Shown here in pieces: positions 1-9,164 of a DNA stretch of 58,090 bases (its first letter is position 1; every line of letters starts with the position of its first letter). Origin of the DNA: JAICMB01 sp035295125. GTDB lineage: Bacteria > Acidobacteriota > Terriglobia > Bryobacterales > Bryobacteraceae. The position numbers were made by a program, and so were the translations under genes. The DNA is taken from contig DATGJP010000073.1 of the NCBI GenBank assembly GCA_035295125.1, positions 1 to 58,090 on the forward strand, written 5' to 3'. The notes under the pieces are model-generated. The model had not been told where the DNA came from. It was given only the letters and a program-made list of their open reading frames with translations, and ran no database searches.

Positions 1-176
1 CGGGCGGATGTCTGACCCGTCAAACGAACTACGCGCGAAACCGTTCGGACTTCGGCACGGGCTGTTTTAATACCAGGGTTGGCGGGCGGCGCCGCAGGCT
101 GTTTTCCGTGGAGCAGATAGAACGTCCCTCCACCGAGCACAGCAGCAACCGCCGTCAGTAGGATCTTCAACCGCAT
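1..176 (-). CDS. RND efflux periplasmic adaptor (MFP/HlyD type), N-terminal fragment
   Basis: Reading the minus strand from an ATG at 176 gives an open frame to the window edge (58 codons). It starts with a signal or membrane anchor (MRLKILLTAVAAVLGGGTFY), then an Ala/Pro linker and VRTVSRVVRLTGQTSA, the typical first beta strand of membrane fusion proteins that link an inner-membrane RND or MacB pump to an outer-membrane channel. Only the N-terminus is visible, so the pump type cannot be told. It is divergent from the MFS gene, with 38 bp between the two starts. The call rests on pattern recognition of the N-terminus; the remainder lies outside the window. Confidence 0.65.
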   Translation of the reverse strand, partial: MRLKILLTAVAAVLGGGTFYLLHGKQPAAPPANPGIKTARAEVRTVSRVVRLTGQTSA

Positions 177-214
177 TCGTCTTAATATAACTAGGATACC
201 TTTCCGAGCTTGCC

Positions 215-1456
215 TTGACATTTGCTGCTCAACTTAAACCCCCAAGCACAGTGACGCGGGACCAATGGAATGCGTTGTGGGCGGCAATGTTGGGCTACAT
301 GCTCGATGCCCTCGACGTGCTTCTCTATGTTTTCGCCGTGCAGACGCTACGTGCGGAATTCCACTGGTCTAACGCGACCGCGGGCCTGGTAAGCTCCGCC
401 ACCCTGGTTGCGTCGGCTGCGGGAGGCATTATGGCCGGCATACTCGCCGACCGGATCGGACGCCGGCGCGCCCTGATCTACACGATTTTGCTTTACTCCT
501 TCGCATCCGCGGGATCGGCCACCTCGACGGGTTTGATATCCCTGCTGTTCTGGCGCGCCATCGTGGGGCTGGGACTCGGCGGCGAATGGTCAGCGGGCGC
601 CGTCCTCGTCGCCGAAACCTGGCCGGCCGAGCACCGCGCCAAGGCCATCGGCGTCATGCAGTCCGGATGGGCCATTGGCTACATGCTGGCCGCCGGTGTC
701 ACCGCTGTCATCCTGCCGCGCTTCGGCTGGCGCAGCCTTTTCCTCGTGGGTATTCTGCCCGCCGCCCTGACCCTGTGGATCCAGCGGCGTGTTCGCGAGC
801 CGGAGATCTGGCTGGCGCGAAAACCCGGCGGGTCGATGCTGTCACTCTTCCGGCCGCCGCTGTTGCGGATCACCGTTATGGCTACCGCGCTGGCAACGTC
901 GGTCCTGTTCGCATATTGGGGTCTGTTCACCTGGCTGCCCGGATTTCTGTCGGCGCCGGTTTCGCAGGGCGGCGCCGGTTTGAACGTTATGCGGACGAGC
1001 GGCTGGATCGTGCTGATGCAGGGCGGCGCGTTCCTCGGATACGTGAGCTTTGGCTGGCTGGCCGATCGCTTCGGACGACGGCCGGTGTTTTTCTTTTACG
1101 TGGTGACCGCGGCGATCGTCACCCCCATCTACGGGCTGACTCCGCGATGGGGCGGCGCATCGTCGGAAACCTGGCTTCTGGTCCTCGGGCCGGTAGTGGG
1201 CTTTTGCGGCACGGGTTTTTTTGCTCTCTTTGGCGCCGTACTAGCGGAGTTGTATCCAACCCCGGTTCGCGGCGCCGGTCAAGGCTTCGTGTACAACATC
1301 GGCCGAGCCTTCAGCGCGCTGGCGCCCTTCGCGGTGGGTGCGATTGCCGATGTACGGGGCCTCGGAGCCGCCCTGGCGCTGAATTCTGCATTCTTCCTTC
1401 TGGGCTCGGTGCTGGTATTCACGTTGCCCGAGACGAAAAACGTCGAGCTCACCTGA
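215..1456 (+). CDS. MFS transporter
   Basis: A 413-residue major facilitator superfamily permease of the inner membrane, with about 12 hydrophobic segments. Motif A between TM2 and TM3 is clear (GILADRIGRRRALIY, about residues 75-89), and GWLADRFGRRPVFF repeats it in the C-terminal half. The sequence is closest in feel to the aromatic-acid/sialate:H+ symporter branch; the substrate is not evident. The frame opens with TTG at 215; an in-frame GTG at 251 is an alternative, and neither has a strong ribosome binding site. It converges on an ADOP permease with about 20 bp between the stops. Confidence 0.85.
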   Translation: MTFAAQLKPPSTVTRDQWNALWAAMLGYMLDALDVLLYVFAVQTLRAEFHWSNATAGLVSSATLVASAAGGIMAGILADRIGRRRALIYTILLYSFASAGSATSTGLISLLFWRAIVGLGLGGEWSAGAVLVAETWPAEHRAKAIGVMQSGWAIGYMLAAGVTAVILPRFGWRSLFLVGILPAALTLWIQRRVREPEIWLARKPGGSMLSLFRPPLLRITVMATALATSVLFAYWGLFTWLPGFLSAPVSQGGAGLNVMRTSGWIVLMQGGAFLGYVSFGWLADRFGRRPVFFFYVVTAAIVTPIYGLTPRWGGASSETWLLVLGPVVGFCGTGFFALFGAVLAELYPTPVRGAGQGFVYNIGRAFSALAPFAVGAIADVRGLGAALALNSAFFLLGSVLVFTLPETKNVELT

Positions 1457-1477
1457 CCTTACGTCCCCAACGCCTCG

Positions 1478-4123
1478 CTACTCCATCCGTAGCGCCCTGG
1501 CTGGATCGATACGCATGGCACGGCGGCCAGGCAACACGCAGGCCAAGAGAGCCGTTGCCATCAGGAGCGCGGCTACCGCGAGGTAGGTGGAAACGTCGAA
1601 GGGCTTGATACCGAACAGCAGCGTCTCAAGATAGCGCGACAACCACCCCGCGCCCAGTGCTCCGAGTAGCATGCCGGCAAGAGCCGGCCGCATCCCTTGC
1701 GATAGAACCATGCCGAGAACGTTGGTACTGCTGGCGCCCAAGGCGACGCGCAAGCCGATCTCGGCGACGCGACGGTTCATGGTGTAAGCGAGAACGCCAT
1801 AGATGCCCGTAATGGTCAGGAGCAATGCAAGACCGCCGAATGCCGTCAGAAGAACCACGTTGAACCGCCGAGCCGAGAGGGAACGGTGGACCACTTCTTC
1901 AAATGAGCGAAGGCCTGTGACTGGAAGATTGGAATCGAGCTCGGCGACGATGGTACGTACGGTGTGAGCGACGGCTAGCGGGTTGCCGCGCGTGTGTAGA
2001 ACGAACTCCGAAGCGTCGGCATTTCGCCCATAGGGGAGATAGACAGTGAGAGCGGGGCCGGAGGCAGGGCCGCGTTCACGGCTGTCCGCCACTATGCCGA
2101 TCACTTCTGCATCAAAGGCGCCGTTGCCCCAGAGAGCGACGTGTTTGCCCGTAGCATCGTCATTGCCAAACAGTAATCCGGCCAGACGTTGACTGATCAC
2201 GACCCGGCGGGGTGGGGCGGGTTGCCCGCGATCGGCCTCGATGGGCTTATCCTGCTCATCGAACGCTCTACCGCGAAGTATCGGCAGGCCGACAGCATGA
2301 AAGTAACCCGGCGAGACGAATCGCCATCCGGCCCAAGGCGGTGGTCCTTGAGTGCCGCTATGGTTAGCAGGAATAGCAACGATACTCATGCCCGGATCCG
2401 CTCCCTCTATGGGCCGGCTGCTGATGGCGCCGGCCGCCACCACCTCCGGAACGGAAGAAAGACGATGGAGGAAGCGGTCCACAAACTGCTTGCCGGCTCC
2501 GTTTCGAGAATACGAATCGGGCATACTTACGGAGAAAACAAGGCGGTTGCCGGTTTGGAACCCAAGGTTTACATTCATGAGCTCAGTAAAGCTGCGGATT
2601 AGCAGACCGGCGCCTACCAGCAAGAGAAAGGAAATCGCCACCTCGGCGGTCACCAGCAGCGCCTGCAAACGGCCTTGTCCGCGGCTGCCGGTTTGATGAT
2701 CGGTATCGCGCATGGCATTCGCCGCGTCATTCGTGGGAGTCTGCAATGCAGGCGCGATTCCTGAGAGCACGCCGGTCAGAATGGCAATCAGGACGGATAA
2801 TCCAAGCACCCATGGATTGAGGCCGGCGTCGGCCAGGCGCGGTATTCCTCGCACCTCCAATGCCTGGAGCCCTCGCAACGTGCCGTAAGCCAATGCCAGG
2901 CCAAGCAACGTGCCGAAGGTGCTGAGGAGAAGCGATTCCATCATCACGAAGCGGATCAGGCGTGCGCGTCCTGCACCAAGAGCGATGCGAACGGCGATCT
3001 CTCGCTGCCGGGCGGTGCCCCGCGCTAGCAAAAGGTTGGCCATGTTCAGGCAGGCAATCAGAAGAAGAAAGCTGACGGCGCCCACAAGCACCCAGAGCGC
3101 TCGGCGCGTATTGTCCCCGGCTACCCAGCTACTCCCGGGTGTCAAAGAAAATCCCAGGCCCTTGTCCGTCCCAGGATAGGCTTTGTCGAGCGTAGCGGCG
3201 AGCTGTTTCAAATCCGCTTGAGCCGCTTGCAGAGATACACCTGGCGCGAGCCGGCCAATCACGGTGAATTCCCAACTCGCGCGATCGGCATCCGCTCGGT
3301 AACCGAACGGCTGATACACCTGGTCGTTGATCCAAGGCTCGCCGGGTGGGAGCACACCCACGACGACACAGGCCCGATCGTTCAGCCGCAGCGTTTTGCC
3401 AATGATGTCCAGATCAGCGCCAAAACGGCTTCGCCAGAACTGATTGCCGAGAATCACAACGCGATTGTCAAAGCCATTCCGATCGTCGGTGTTTGAAAAG
3501 TCCCGGCCCAACACAGGAGATACGCCGAGAGTCCTGAAGAAATTGGCGGTTACTGATCGGTCGGTGACCTTCTCCGCCGAGCCGTAGCCCGTAAGATTGG
3601 CTTCGTCATAGTGAAAGGCCGCTACCTCTTCAAATGAGTGGTTCTGGGCGTGCACGTCCCAGAAATTGGCCTCACTAAAGGCCGCTTTATTAATGCCGCT
3701 GCTCAGGCGCGACTCGTGCAGTTGGACCAGGCGATCGGCGTCGCGAAAGGGCAGAGGCTGAACCAGGGCTGCGTAGAAGATGCTGACAACGACGGTTGTG
3801 GCGCCGATGCCTAGAGCGAGCATCGTGCTGCAGAGGATGCTCAAAACCTTGTTGCGACCCAGGCCGCGCAACGATTGGCGCAATTCTGCGAAGAATGTCT
3901 CGAGGGCGACGCCAAGGCGAACGTCACGAACGTTTTCCTTTATCTGCTCCACACCTTTCATTTCGAGTCGAGCGGCGCGCAATGCCGCGCTTGGGTCTAT
4001 TCCAGTGCGCGACTTCTCGTCTGCGAGCATTGCCAGGTAGGAATGAAGTTCCTGGGTGAGATCGTCCTCGACAATTTGTTTGTGCGTCAGGTTGCGCCAT
4101 AGCACTTTCAGACGGTGCCACAT
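1478..4123 (-). CDS. ADOP-type ABC transporter permease with N-terminal prefix domain
   Basis: About 881 residues. I place the start at ATG 4123, 20 bp after the padR stop, because AAGGAG lies 9 nt upstream; the frame also extends into padR. Order: an N-terminal charged prefix domain (about residues 1-85, including DDLTQELHSYLAMLADEK), a transmembrane helix (LSILCSTMLALGIG), a MacB-type extracytoplasmic domain, an FtsX-like three-helix bundle followed by REIAVRIALGAGRARLI, then a second copy of the extracytoplasmic and FtsX halves. It ends with the family signature RRAMRIDPARALRME. No ATPase gene is adjacent, as is usual for these acidobacterial duplicated orphan permeases. Cotranscribed with padR, which probably controls it. 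The transported substrate is unknown. Confidence 0.88.
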   Translation of the reverse strand: MWHRLKVLWRNLTHKQIVEDDLTQELHSYLAMLADEKSRTGIDPSAALRAARLEMKGVEQIKENVRDVRLGVALETFFAELRQSLRGLGRNKVLSILCSTMLALGIGATTVVVSIFYAALVQPLPFRDADRLVQLHESRLSSGINKAAFSEANFWDVHAQNHSFEEVAAFHYDEANLTGYGSAEKVTDRSVTANFFRTLGVSPVLGRDFSNTDDRNGFDNRVVILGNQFWRSRFGADLDIIGKTLRLNDRACVVVGVLPPGEPWINDQVYQPFGYRADADRASWEFTVIGRLAPGVSLQAAQADLKQLAATLDKAYPGTDKGLGFSLTPGSSWVAGDNTRRALWVLVGAVSFLLLIACLNMANLLLARGTARQREIAVRIALGAGRARLIRFVMMESLLLSTFGTLLGLALAYGTLRGLQALEVRGIPRLADAGLNPWVLGLSVLIAILTGVLSGIAPALQTPTNDAANAMRDTDHQTGSRGQGRLQALLVTAEVAISFLLLVGAGLLIRSFTELMNVNLGFQTGNRLVFSVSMPDSYSRNGAGKQFVDRFLHRLSSVPEVVAAGAISSRPIEGADPGMSIVAIPANHSGTQGPPPWAGWRFVSPGYFHAVGLPILRGRAFDEQDKPIEADRGQPAPPRRVVISQRLAGLLFGNDDATGKHVALWGNGAFDAEVIGIVADSRERGPASGPALTVYLPYGRNADASEFVLHTRGNPLAVAHTVRTIVAELDSNLPVTGLRSFEEVVHRSLSARRFNVVLLTAFGGLALLLTITGIYGVLAYTMNRRVAEIGLRVALGASSTNVLGMVLSQGMRPALAGMLLGALGAGWLSRYLETLLFGIKPFDVSTYLAVAALLMATALLACVLPGRRAMRIDPARALRME

Positions 4124-4143
4124 GTGATTGCTCGCTCCTTCTG

Positions 4144-4485
4144 TTAGGACATTTCGAGGGCGCTCGCCATGGCCGACGAGATGCGCACCCATTGATCGGT
4201 CTCCTGTTTGAGTTGGCGGGTTCCAGCCTTGGTGAGCCGGTAAAACTTGGCTCGGCGGGTGTTCTCCGATTCCCCCCAGGTGGAACTCAGCCAGCCTGCC
4301 TCCTCCATGCGATGCAGTGCTGGAAAAAGCGAGCCCGGCTTGACCTGGAAGGTGTTGCCAGTCACCTGGGCGATGCGCCGGGAAATGCCCAGTCCGTGGA
4401 GCGGTTCGAGCGCAAGGACTTTCAGGATGAGCACGTCAAGCGTGCCCTGCAGGAGTGCGGTACTCGCCGATGCTGGATTCTTCAT
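4144..4485 (-). CDS. PadR family transcriptional regulator
   Basis: 113 residues, the usual size of short PadR repressors. It has the family N-terminus LLQGTLDVLILKVLALEPLHG, the winged-helix core (ISRRIAQVTGNTFQVKPGSL, then FPALHRMEEAGWLSSTWGES) and a C-terminal helix for dimerisation. It is the first gene of a two-gene unit with the ADOP permease downstream. A repeat-bearing operator-like region lies directly upstream (4488-4515), so autorepression is likely. There is no clear ribosome binding site before ATG 4485, suggesting a very short or absent leader. Confidence 0.9.
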   Translation of the reverse strand: MKNPASASTALLQGTLDVLILKVLALEPLHGLGISRRIAQVTGNTFQVKPGSLFPALHRMEEAGWLSSTWGESENTRRAKFYRLTKAGTRQLKQETDQWVRISSAMASALEMS

Positions 4486-4487
4486 AT

Positions 4488-4517
4488 AGACATTCTATCT
4501 GTACAGACATTCTATAC
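4488..4517 (-). promoter_or_regulatory. PadR operator and promoter candidate
   Basis: An 11-bp direct repeat (AGACATTCTAT on the plus strand) occurs at 4488-4498 and 4505-4515, flanking a perfect 10-bp palindrome TCTGTACAGA at 4498-4507. On the minus strand a -10-like TATAGA lies in the upstream repeat with TGGACA 15 bp before it. The position immediately ahead of padR suggests an autoregulatory site. PadR proteins are known to bind palindromes in their own promoters; the specific site here is inferred. Confidence 0.5.
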
Positions 4518-4666
4518 GAAGAGCCGGAAAGTGTCCAGCCCGTGACTTGCTTTTGCTGTGAACGAACACCGCGAGCTAATCCTCCACCACTTCCTACGGG
4601 TTCCGCACCTTCCCTGCCTCGAACTCAAGCGCAGCCACTCACTTGGCAAACTGCCCGAGTCTCGAA

Positions 4667-5419
4667 TCAACCCATGAGTGTTTTCTGACGAACCCCAAAA
4701 AACACACGCCGCCGAGGACCAAGCGCCTTCGGTCCGTATGCCTGCGCGGTCTCCACCTCGAATCCGCAAGCACGCAGCCATCCCTGGAGTTCCTTGCTGT
4801 CAAACAGCCGGACGGTGTGTACCTCCCTCCCCCGGCGGTAAAGCTCTCCGACCTGGCGAAATGTCTCGATTTCCCGGGTCAGAATACGTCTCGCCTGATC
4901 CTCCGTCGTGGACGCCAGCACCGCCCAATCCTCGCCCGAACTCCAGAACCGGCCCGCGAGCGGGGGTTCGCCCAGTTCGATCACGTCGAAAATGATCAGG
5001 CCGCCGGAGGGCAGGATATCGGCACAGCGGCGGATGAAACCGCGAAGCAACCCTTCCGCGTCTGAATCAGCCGAGTGGTAGGTTAACGGCTCGCCCAAAG
5101 CGATCACCGCCTCCGCCCCCGGCAACTCGCAATCGTAAACCGAGCCGTGGATGAACGCGGCGTGAGGAGCGTTCGTCCGCGCTAGTTCCAACAGCGGCGC
5201 CGAGGAATCGATGCCGGTTACTTCGTATCCCGCCTCAGCGAGCGAGCGCGTTAGAAGGCCAGCCCCGCAGCCGACATCCAACACTCGCCGGACGGGAATG
5301 GCAGCCTCCGCGAGCCGCTCGAGAATCGCCGGAGCGGCTCCCCGAGCGAGCCCGCCGAAACCCAGCGCCTGGATGTGGGCGAGATCCTCCTGGTATAAAG
5401 AGGCCGCGCCACTACTCAT
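4667..5419 (-). CDS. Class I SAM-dependent methyltransferase
   Basis: 250 residues with a Rossmann methyltransferase fold. Motif I is VLDVGCGAGLLTRSLAEAGY, followed by the acidic ribose-binding VTGIDSS, and a later strand LPSGGLIIFDVIELG. The C-terminal part (VHTVRLFDSKELQGWLRACG) is typical of small-molecule methyltransferases; the substrate is not evident. Its ATG overlaps the last 8 bases of the upstream ADOP gene, so the two are probably translationally coupled. No partner gene points to the acceptor. Confidence 0.82.
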   Translation of the reverse strand: MSSGAASLYQEDLAHIQALGFGGLARGAAPAILERLAEAAIPVRRVLDVGCGAGLLTRSLAEAGYEVTGIDSSAPLLELARTNAPHAAFIHGSVYDCELPGAEAVIALGEPLTYHSADSDAEGLLRGFIRRCADILPSGGLIIFDVIELGEPPLAGRFWSSGEDWAVLASTTEDQARRILTREIETFRQVGELYRRGREVHTVRLFDSKELQGWLRACGFEVETAQAYGPKALGPRRRVFFGVRQKTLMG

Positions 5420-7916
5420 GACGTAAGGCGGTCATCGGGTCGGCGCCCGCGGCTCGCATCGCCGGCGGAAGGACCGCAATCGCGGCGGCGGCAAAGATGC
5501 AGGCCAGCGGCGCCGCCACGCTCCAGAAATCCGTCGGCTTAACGTCGAACACCTGAGACGCGAGATAGCGGGCTAATCCCAAACCGCACGCTACTCCCAC
5601 CACCGCACCCGCGCCGACCGCCAGCGCGGTGTCATATACCATCAGCCGCACGACAGAACCCCACGTCGCTCCCAAGGCGATCCGGATTCCGATCTCACGC
5701 GTCCGCCGTACTGCGGAGTAGTTCACCACGCCATACAAGCCAATGCCCGCAAGCAGCAATGCGACCACCGAGAAGAACCCTGCCAGAAAGGCCAGCAGCC
5801 GCTCCCGAATAAGCGTGTTATCGATTTGAGAGGACAGCAGAATGCTTCCGGCTACCCGCAACGACGGATCGGCCAGCTCGATTTCCTTACGCAGCCGGGG
5901 ACTCAACTCCGCCACATTCACCCCCGCGCGGACATTGAGAGTCGCACCGGCGGCATCCCGGAGCGGCGTGTAGATGGACGGGCGCTCGGTCTCCCGCAGG
6001 TTGTTGTACCGAATATTCCCTACCACGCCAACGATCCTCTGCCGCATGGGCTCGGGATTGTCGGACAACTTTTCAAACGTCTCCCCAATAGGATTGCGTC
6101 CGCGCAGATACTGATTTACGAACGCCTGGTTTACTATGACGGACGCCGAGTCACTCGCAATCTCTTCCGGGAGAAAGTCGCGGCCGGCAATCCGCCGGAT
6201 GCGCATCGCCTCAAAGAAGCCCGCCGAAACAGGCACTTCGCGCGGCCGTACCGTCTCCGTCGCTCGCCCCGGCCAGCGGATGATTGGAGACATGATCCAG
6301 ACCATGTCGCCACCGATCGGCCGCTGCTGCGTCAGGCTCGCCGATTCAACCCCCGGAACCTGCCGGATGTGCTCGAGTAATTGCGCCCCTGAATTCCGGC
6401 GGTGCGCTTGTGGATCGCGCGGCGCCAGGTCGAACAGCACCACATTCTGACTCACAAATCCCAAATCGACCGAAGTCAGCTTCCGAAATGAAATGAGCAG
6501 GAGACCGGACAGGAACAGCACGGCTACGCTGAAGCCGATCTGCGCTACGAGCATCCAGCGAAGTGATCCGATCCGCCCGGAATGCTGCGTCTCCGCTTCC
6601 TTGAGAGCATCGGCCGGCGACGCCGATGACGCCCGTACGGCCGGCACAACACCGAAGAGCAGAGCGGTAACGAAGCTGAGCACGACCGCAAAGACGAACA
6701 TTCGCGCATCGGGCGCCACGTCCAGCCACGCCGGAAACTCCGTGGGGCCGAGCCTCACCACGATTAAAGGCGCCACAAGCGCCGCAAAGATCAGCGCCAG
6801 GACACAGGAAGCCGCCGCAACCTGTCCGCTCTCGATCAGCATCTGTTGCACTAGCCGGGAGCGCGCCGCTCCCAGCGATACGCGCAGAGCCATTTCCGAC
6901 CTGCGCGCCGATGCCCGCGCCAGCATTAGGTTTCCAACATTCGAGCACGCAATTAACAACAGCAGGGCGCAGATCATCGCGAGAATCCAAAGCGGACGGC
7001 GAAACTGGCTCCGAAACAGTGAATCGCGGCCGCTCGATGCATCCCGCACGCGCAACGGAGCCTCGATGAACTGCTCGAGCGCGGCCCCATGCAAATTACG
7101 CGGTGGGTTGATGCCGACGCGCTCGCGCACGAAATTGGTATAAGCCGCCTGCAACGGATCGCGCAGACGCGACCGTTCGATCCCGTCATGAATCCGCCCC
7201 CACACACTGATCCATCCGGCGTCCGGATTGGAAATCAGCCGCGCGTCGGCCGCCGGTATAAGCGGAACCCACAGGTCGGTCAGATATCCGGACTGCACGC
7301 CGCTGAAGGGGCCGCGAGCCACACCAGCGATTTGAAATTGCTTTCGCCCCAGAGTTACCCAGTGTCCCAGGACACCAGGACTCCCACCAAACCGCCGCCG
7401 CCAAAACGCTTCGCTTAAAACCGCGATCGGATGTGCGTTATTGCCCTGGTCGTCATCGGGCTGGATGAGCCGTCCCATAACTGCCTGTATGCCGAGAATC
7501 TCGAACGCTCGCCCGGACATTGACTCAGCGCGGATACTCTCCATGGCGCCCTGGCCATCGTCGAACGTGACCGCCTGGAGCCCGCCCGAAAGCCCCATCG
7601 CGAACAGTTCCGCATCTTTGCGTGCGGTCTCTCGCAGCAGTTCGTATTGGGCATAGCTGAACGCATCCGATTCACGCGGCTGGTTGTCTGGGCTGAAAAA
7701 TGCCGGCATCACATGCGCGATGGAGATCAACTGCCGTGCTCCGGGTACCGGCAGCGGGCGGAAGATCAAGGCGTCGATGAGCGCAAACGCAGCCGTGCAA
7801 GCGCCAATGGCGAGACCTAGGGATATGATGGCCGCAACGCTCGACGCCGCATGCTTGCGAAGCATGCGCAGGCCGAAACGGCAGTCATTCAGCGCCTGCT
7901 GCACCCGGCTCAGCAT
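5412..7916 (-). CDS. ADOP-type ABC transporter permease without prefix domain
   Basis: 834 residues. It begins almost at once with the first transmembrane helix (SSVAAIISLGLAIGACTAAF, residues about 24-43) and so lacks the charged prefix seen in the PadR-linked paralogues. It then has two MacB-like extracytoplasmic domains, each followed by an FtsX-like helical bundle (RRSEMALRVSLGAARSRLV and RTREIGIRIALGATWGSVV mark the coupling regions). It ends in ADPMTALRHE. No padR and no ATPase are adjacent; the downstream partner is the overlapping methyltransferase. The gene is divergent from the TPR-PP2C pair across a 57-bp gap. Confidence 0.87.
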   Translation of the reverse strand: MLSRVQQALNDCRFGLRMLRKHAASSVAAIISLGLAIGACTAAFALIDALIFRPLPVPGARQLISIAHVMPAFFSPDNQPRESDAFSYAQYELLRETARKDAELFAMGLSGGLQAVTFDDGQGAMESIRAESMSGRAFEILGIQAVMGRLIQPDDDQGNNAHPIAVLSEAFWRRRFGGSPGVLGHWVTLGRKQFQIAGVARGPFSGVQSGYLTDLWVPLIPAADARLISNPDAGWISVWGRIHDGIERSRLRDPLQAAYTNFVRERVGINPPRNLHGAALEQFIEAPLRVRDASSGRDSLFRSQFRRPLWILAMICALLLLIACSNVGNLMLARASARRSEMALRVSLGAARSRLVQQMLIESGQVAAASCVLALIFAALVAPLIVVRLGPTEFPAWLDVAPDARMFVFAVVLSFVTALLFGVVPAVRASSASPADALKEAETQHSGRIGSLRWMLVAQIGFSVAVLFLSGLLLISFRKLTSVDLGFVSQNVVLFDLAPRDPQAHRRNSGAQLLEHIRQVPGVESASLTQQRPIGGDMVWIMSPIIRWPGRATETVRPREVPVSAGFFEAMRIRRIAGRDFLPEEIASDSASVIVNQAFVNQYLRGRNPIGETFEKLSDNPEPMRQRIVGVVGNIRYNNLRETERPSIYTPLRDAAGATLNVRAGVNVAELSPRLRKEIELADPSLRVAGSILLSSQIDNTLIRERLLAFLAGFFSVVALLLAGIGLYGVVNYSAVRRTREIGIRIALGATWGSVVRLMVYDTALAVGAGAVVGVACGLGLARYLASQVFDVKPTDFWSVAAPLACIFAAAAIAVLPPAMRAAGADPMTALRHE

Positions 7917-7973
7917 CCGTCCAGTATACCCAGCCGGTATTTAACAAATTCGCACCGGCGGTAAACTAAAACA

Positions 7974-9164
7974 ATGAAGCGTCTGCCGGCCATCACACTC
8001 GTCGTGTGCGCGGTATCCATGGCCGCCCGTGCCGATACCTTCGTCGTCCTTCCGTTCTTCAATCAAACCAACTCCGCAAACCTCGATTGGATCGGCGAGA
8101 GCTTATCGGAAATCACCCGCGAAGCCCTTGCTTCCGAAGGGCTGCTGACGCTCGACCGAGAGGATCGCATAGAAGCCTATCACCGTCTTTCGTTGCGTCC
8201 TTACGCCCTCCTGACGAAAGGCTCAGTGATCAAAATCGGCGAAACCCTCGACGCCGAGCATGTCATTTACGGACGCTTCGATCTGAAACCCGCTGCGAGC
8301 GGCGAACCCGCGGCGCGCGGTTCCCTCCAAATCACCGCCAGTATTCTGGACCTGAAACATCTCAGGCAAACGCCCGATTACAGCGAGGTCGGCTCCCTCG
8401 AAGACCTCGCCATCCTGCAGCGCCATCTCGCCTACCAGACGCTGACGCTGGTGGCTCCCCGCTCCGCTCCATCCGAAGAGGAGTTTAACGGCCGCCATCC
8501 CGCCGTGCGTGTAGATGCCATCGAGAATTATATCCGCGGGCTTCTCGCCGCTGCGCCCGCCGAAAAGCATCGTCTTTTCACACAAGCCGCCCGTCTCGAC
8601 GCCCGTTTTTCTCAACCTTGCTTCCAATTGGGCAAGCTATCCTGGCAAAGCAAGGACTTCAAAGTTGCGGAGGAGTGGCTGCAAAAGGTATCATCCGCTG
8701 ATGTACACTACCGCGAAGCTAATTTTCTGCTGGGGCTGTGCCGTTACCAGTCCGGCGACTTCGCGGGCGCTCAGGAGGCTTTCCAGTTAGTGGCTCGCAC
8801 CGTTCCGCTAAACGAGGTACTCAACAATCTCGGTGCCGCGGCTTCGCGCCGCAGCCAACCGGAAGCTCTCGACGATTTTAGGAAAGCTATGGAGGGCGAT
8901 CCCAGCGACCCGGATTATCAGTTCAACACCGGGTATGCGTTGTGGAAGAAAGGTGATTTCGATGCGGCTGCGGAACGCTTCCGCGCCGTTCTCGCGCGCG
9001 ACCCGCGCGACAGCGAGGCCAATACCATGTTAGGTCGTTGCCTCAGCCGGAACGGACCTCGTCCGGGCGACACCAAGACGGAGGGGTTAGAGCGGCTGAA
9101 GACGAGCTACGAAGAAAGTGCGTGGTGGCAGTTGCAAGCGGCGCTCCAGCCTGCTAAACCTTGA
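7974..9164 (+). CDS. Secreted TPR protein with TolB/FlgO-like N-terminal domain
   Basis: 396 residues. A signal peptide (MKRLPAITLVVCAVSMAARA) precedes a domain beginning TFVVLPFFNQTNSANLDWIG and including HVIYGRFDLKP, which resembles the nucleotide-fold assembly domains in FlgO/TolB-like and adenylate-cyclase-associated TPR proteins. About residues 205-370 carry tetratricopeptide repeats (for example AEEWLQKVSSADVHYREANF). It probably acts in the periplasm as a protein-interaction scaffold. The stop overlaps the TTG start of the phosphatase gene by four bases, so the two are likely coupled. The exact role is unknown. Confidence 0.7.
   Translation: MKRLPAITLVVCAVSMAARADTFVVLPFFNQTNSANLDWIGESLSEITREALASEGLLTLDREDRIEAYHRLSLRPYALLTKGSVIKIGETLDAEHVIYGRFDLKPAASGEPAARGSLQITASILDLKHLRQTPDYSEVGSLEDLAILQRHLAYQTLTLVAPRSAPSEEEFNGRHPAVRVDAIENYIRGLLAAAPAEKHRLFTQAARLDARFSQPCFQLGKLSWQSKDFKVAEEWLQKVSSADVHYREANFLLGLCRYQSGDFAGAQEAFQLVARTVPLNEVLNNLGAAASRRSQPEALDDFRKAMEGDPSDPDYQFNTGYALWKKGDFDAAAERFRAVLARDPRDSEANTMLGRCLSRNGPRPGDTKTEGLERLKTSYEESAWWQLQAALQPAKP

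Noticed and set aside
586..1608. 340-residue open frame overlapping the MFS gene
   Set aside because: Arg-rich shadow of the MFS transporter in another frame.
6346..6990. 214-residue minus frame inside the ADOP gene
   Set aside because: Low-complexity shadow; the ADOP frame on the same strand has clear family signatures.
7929..7955. Short inverted repeat (ATACC/GGTAT) between ADOP and TPR genes
   Set aside because: Only 5-bp arms; not distinguishable from chance.
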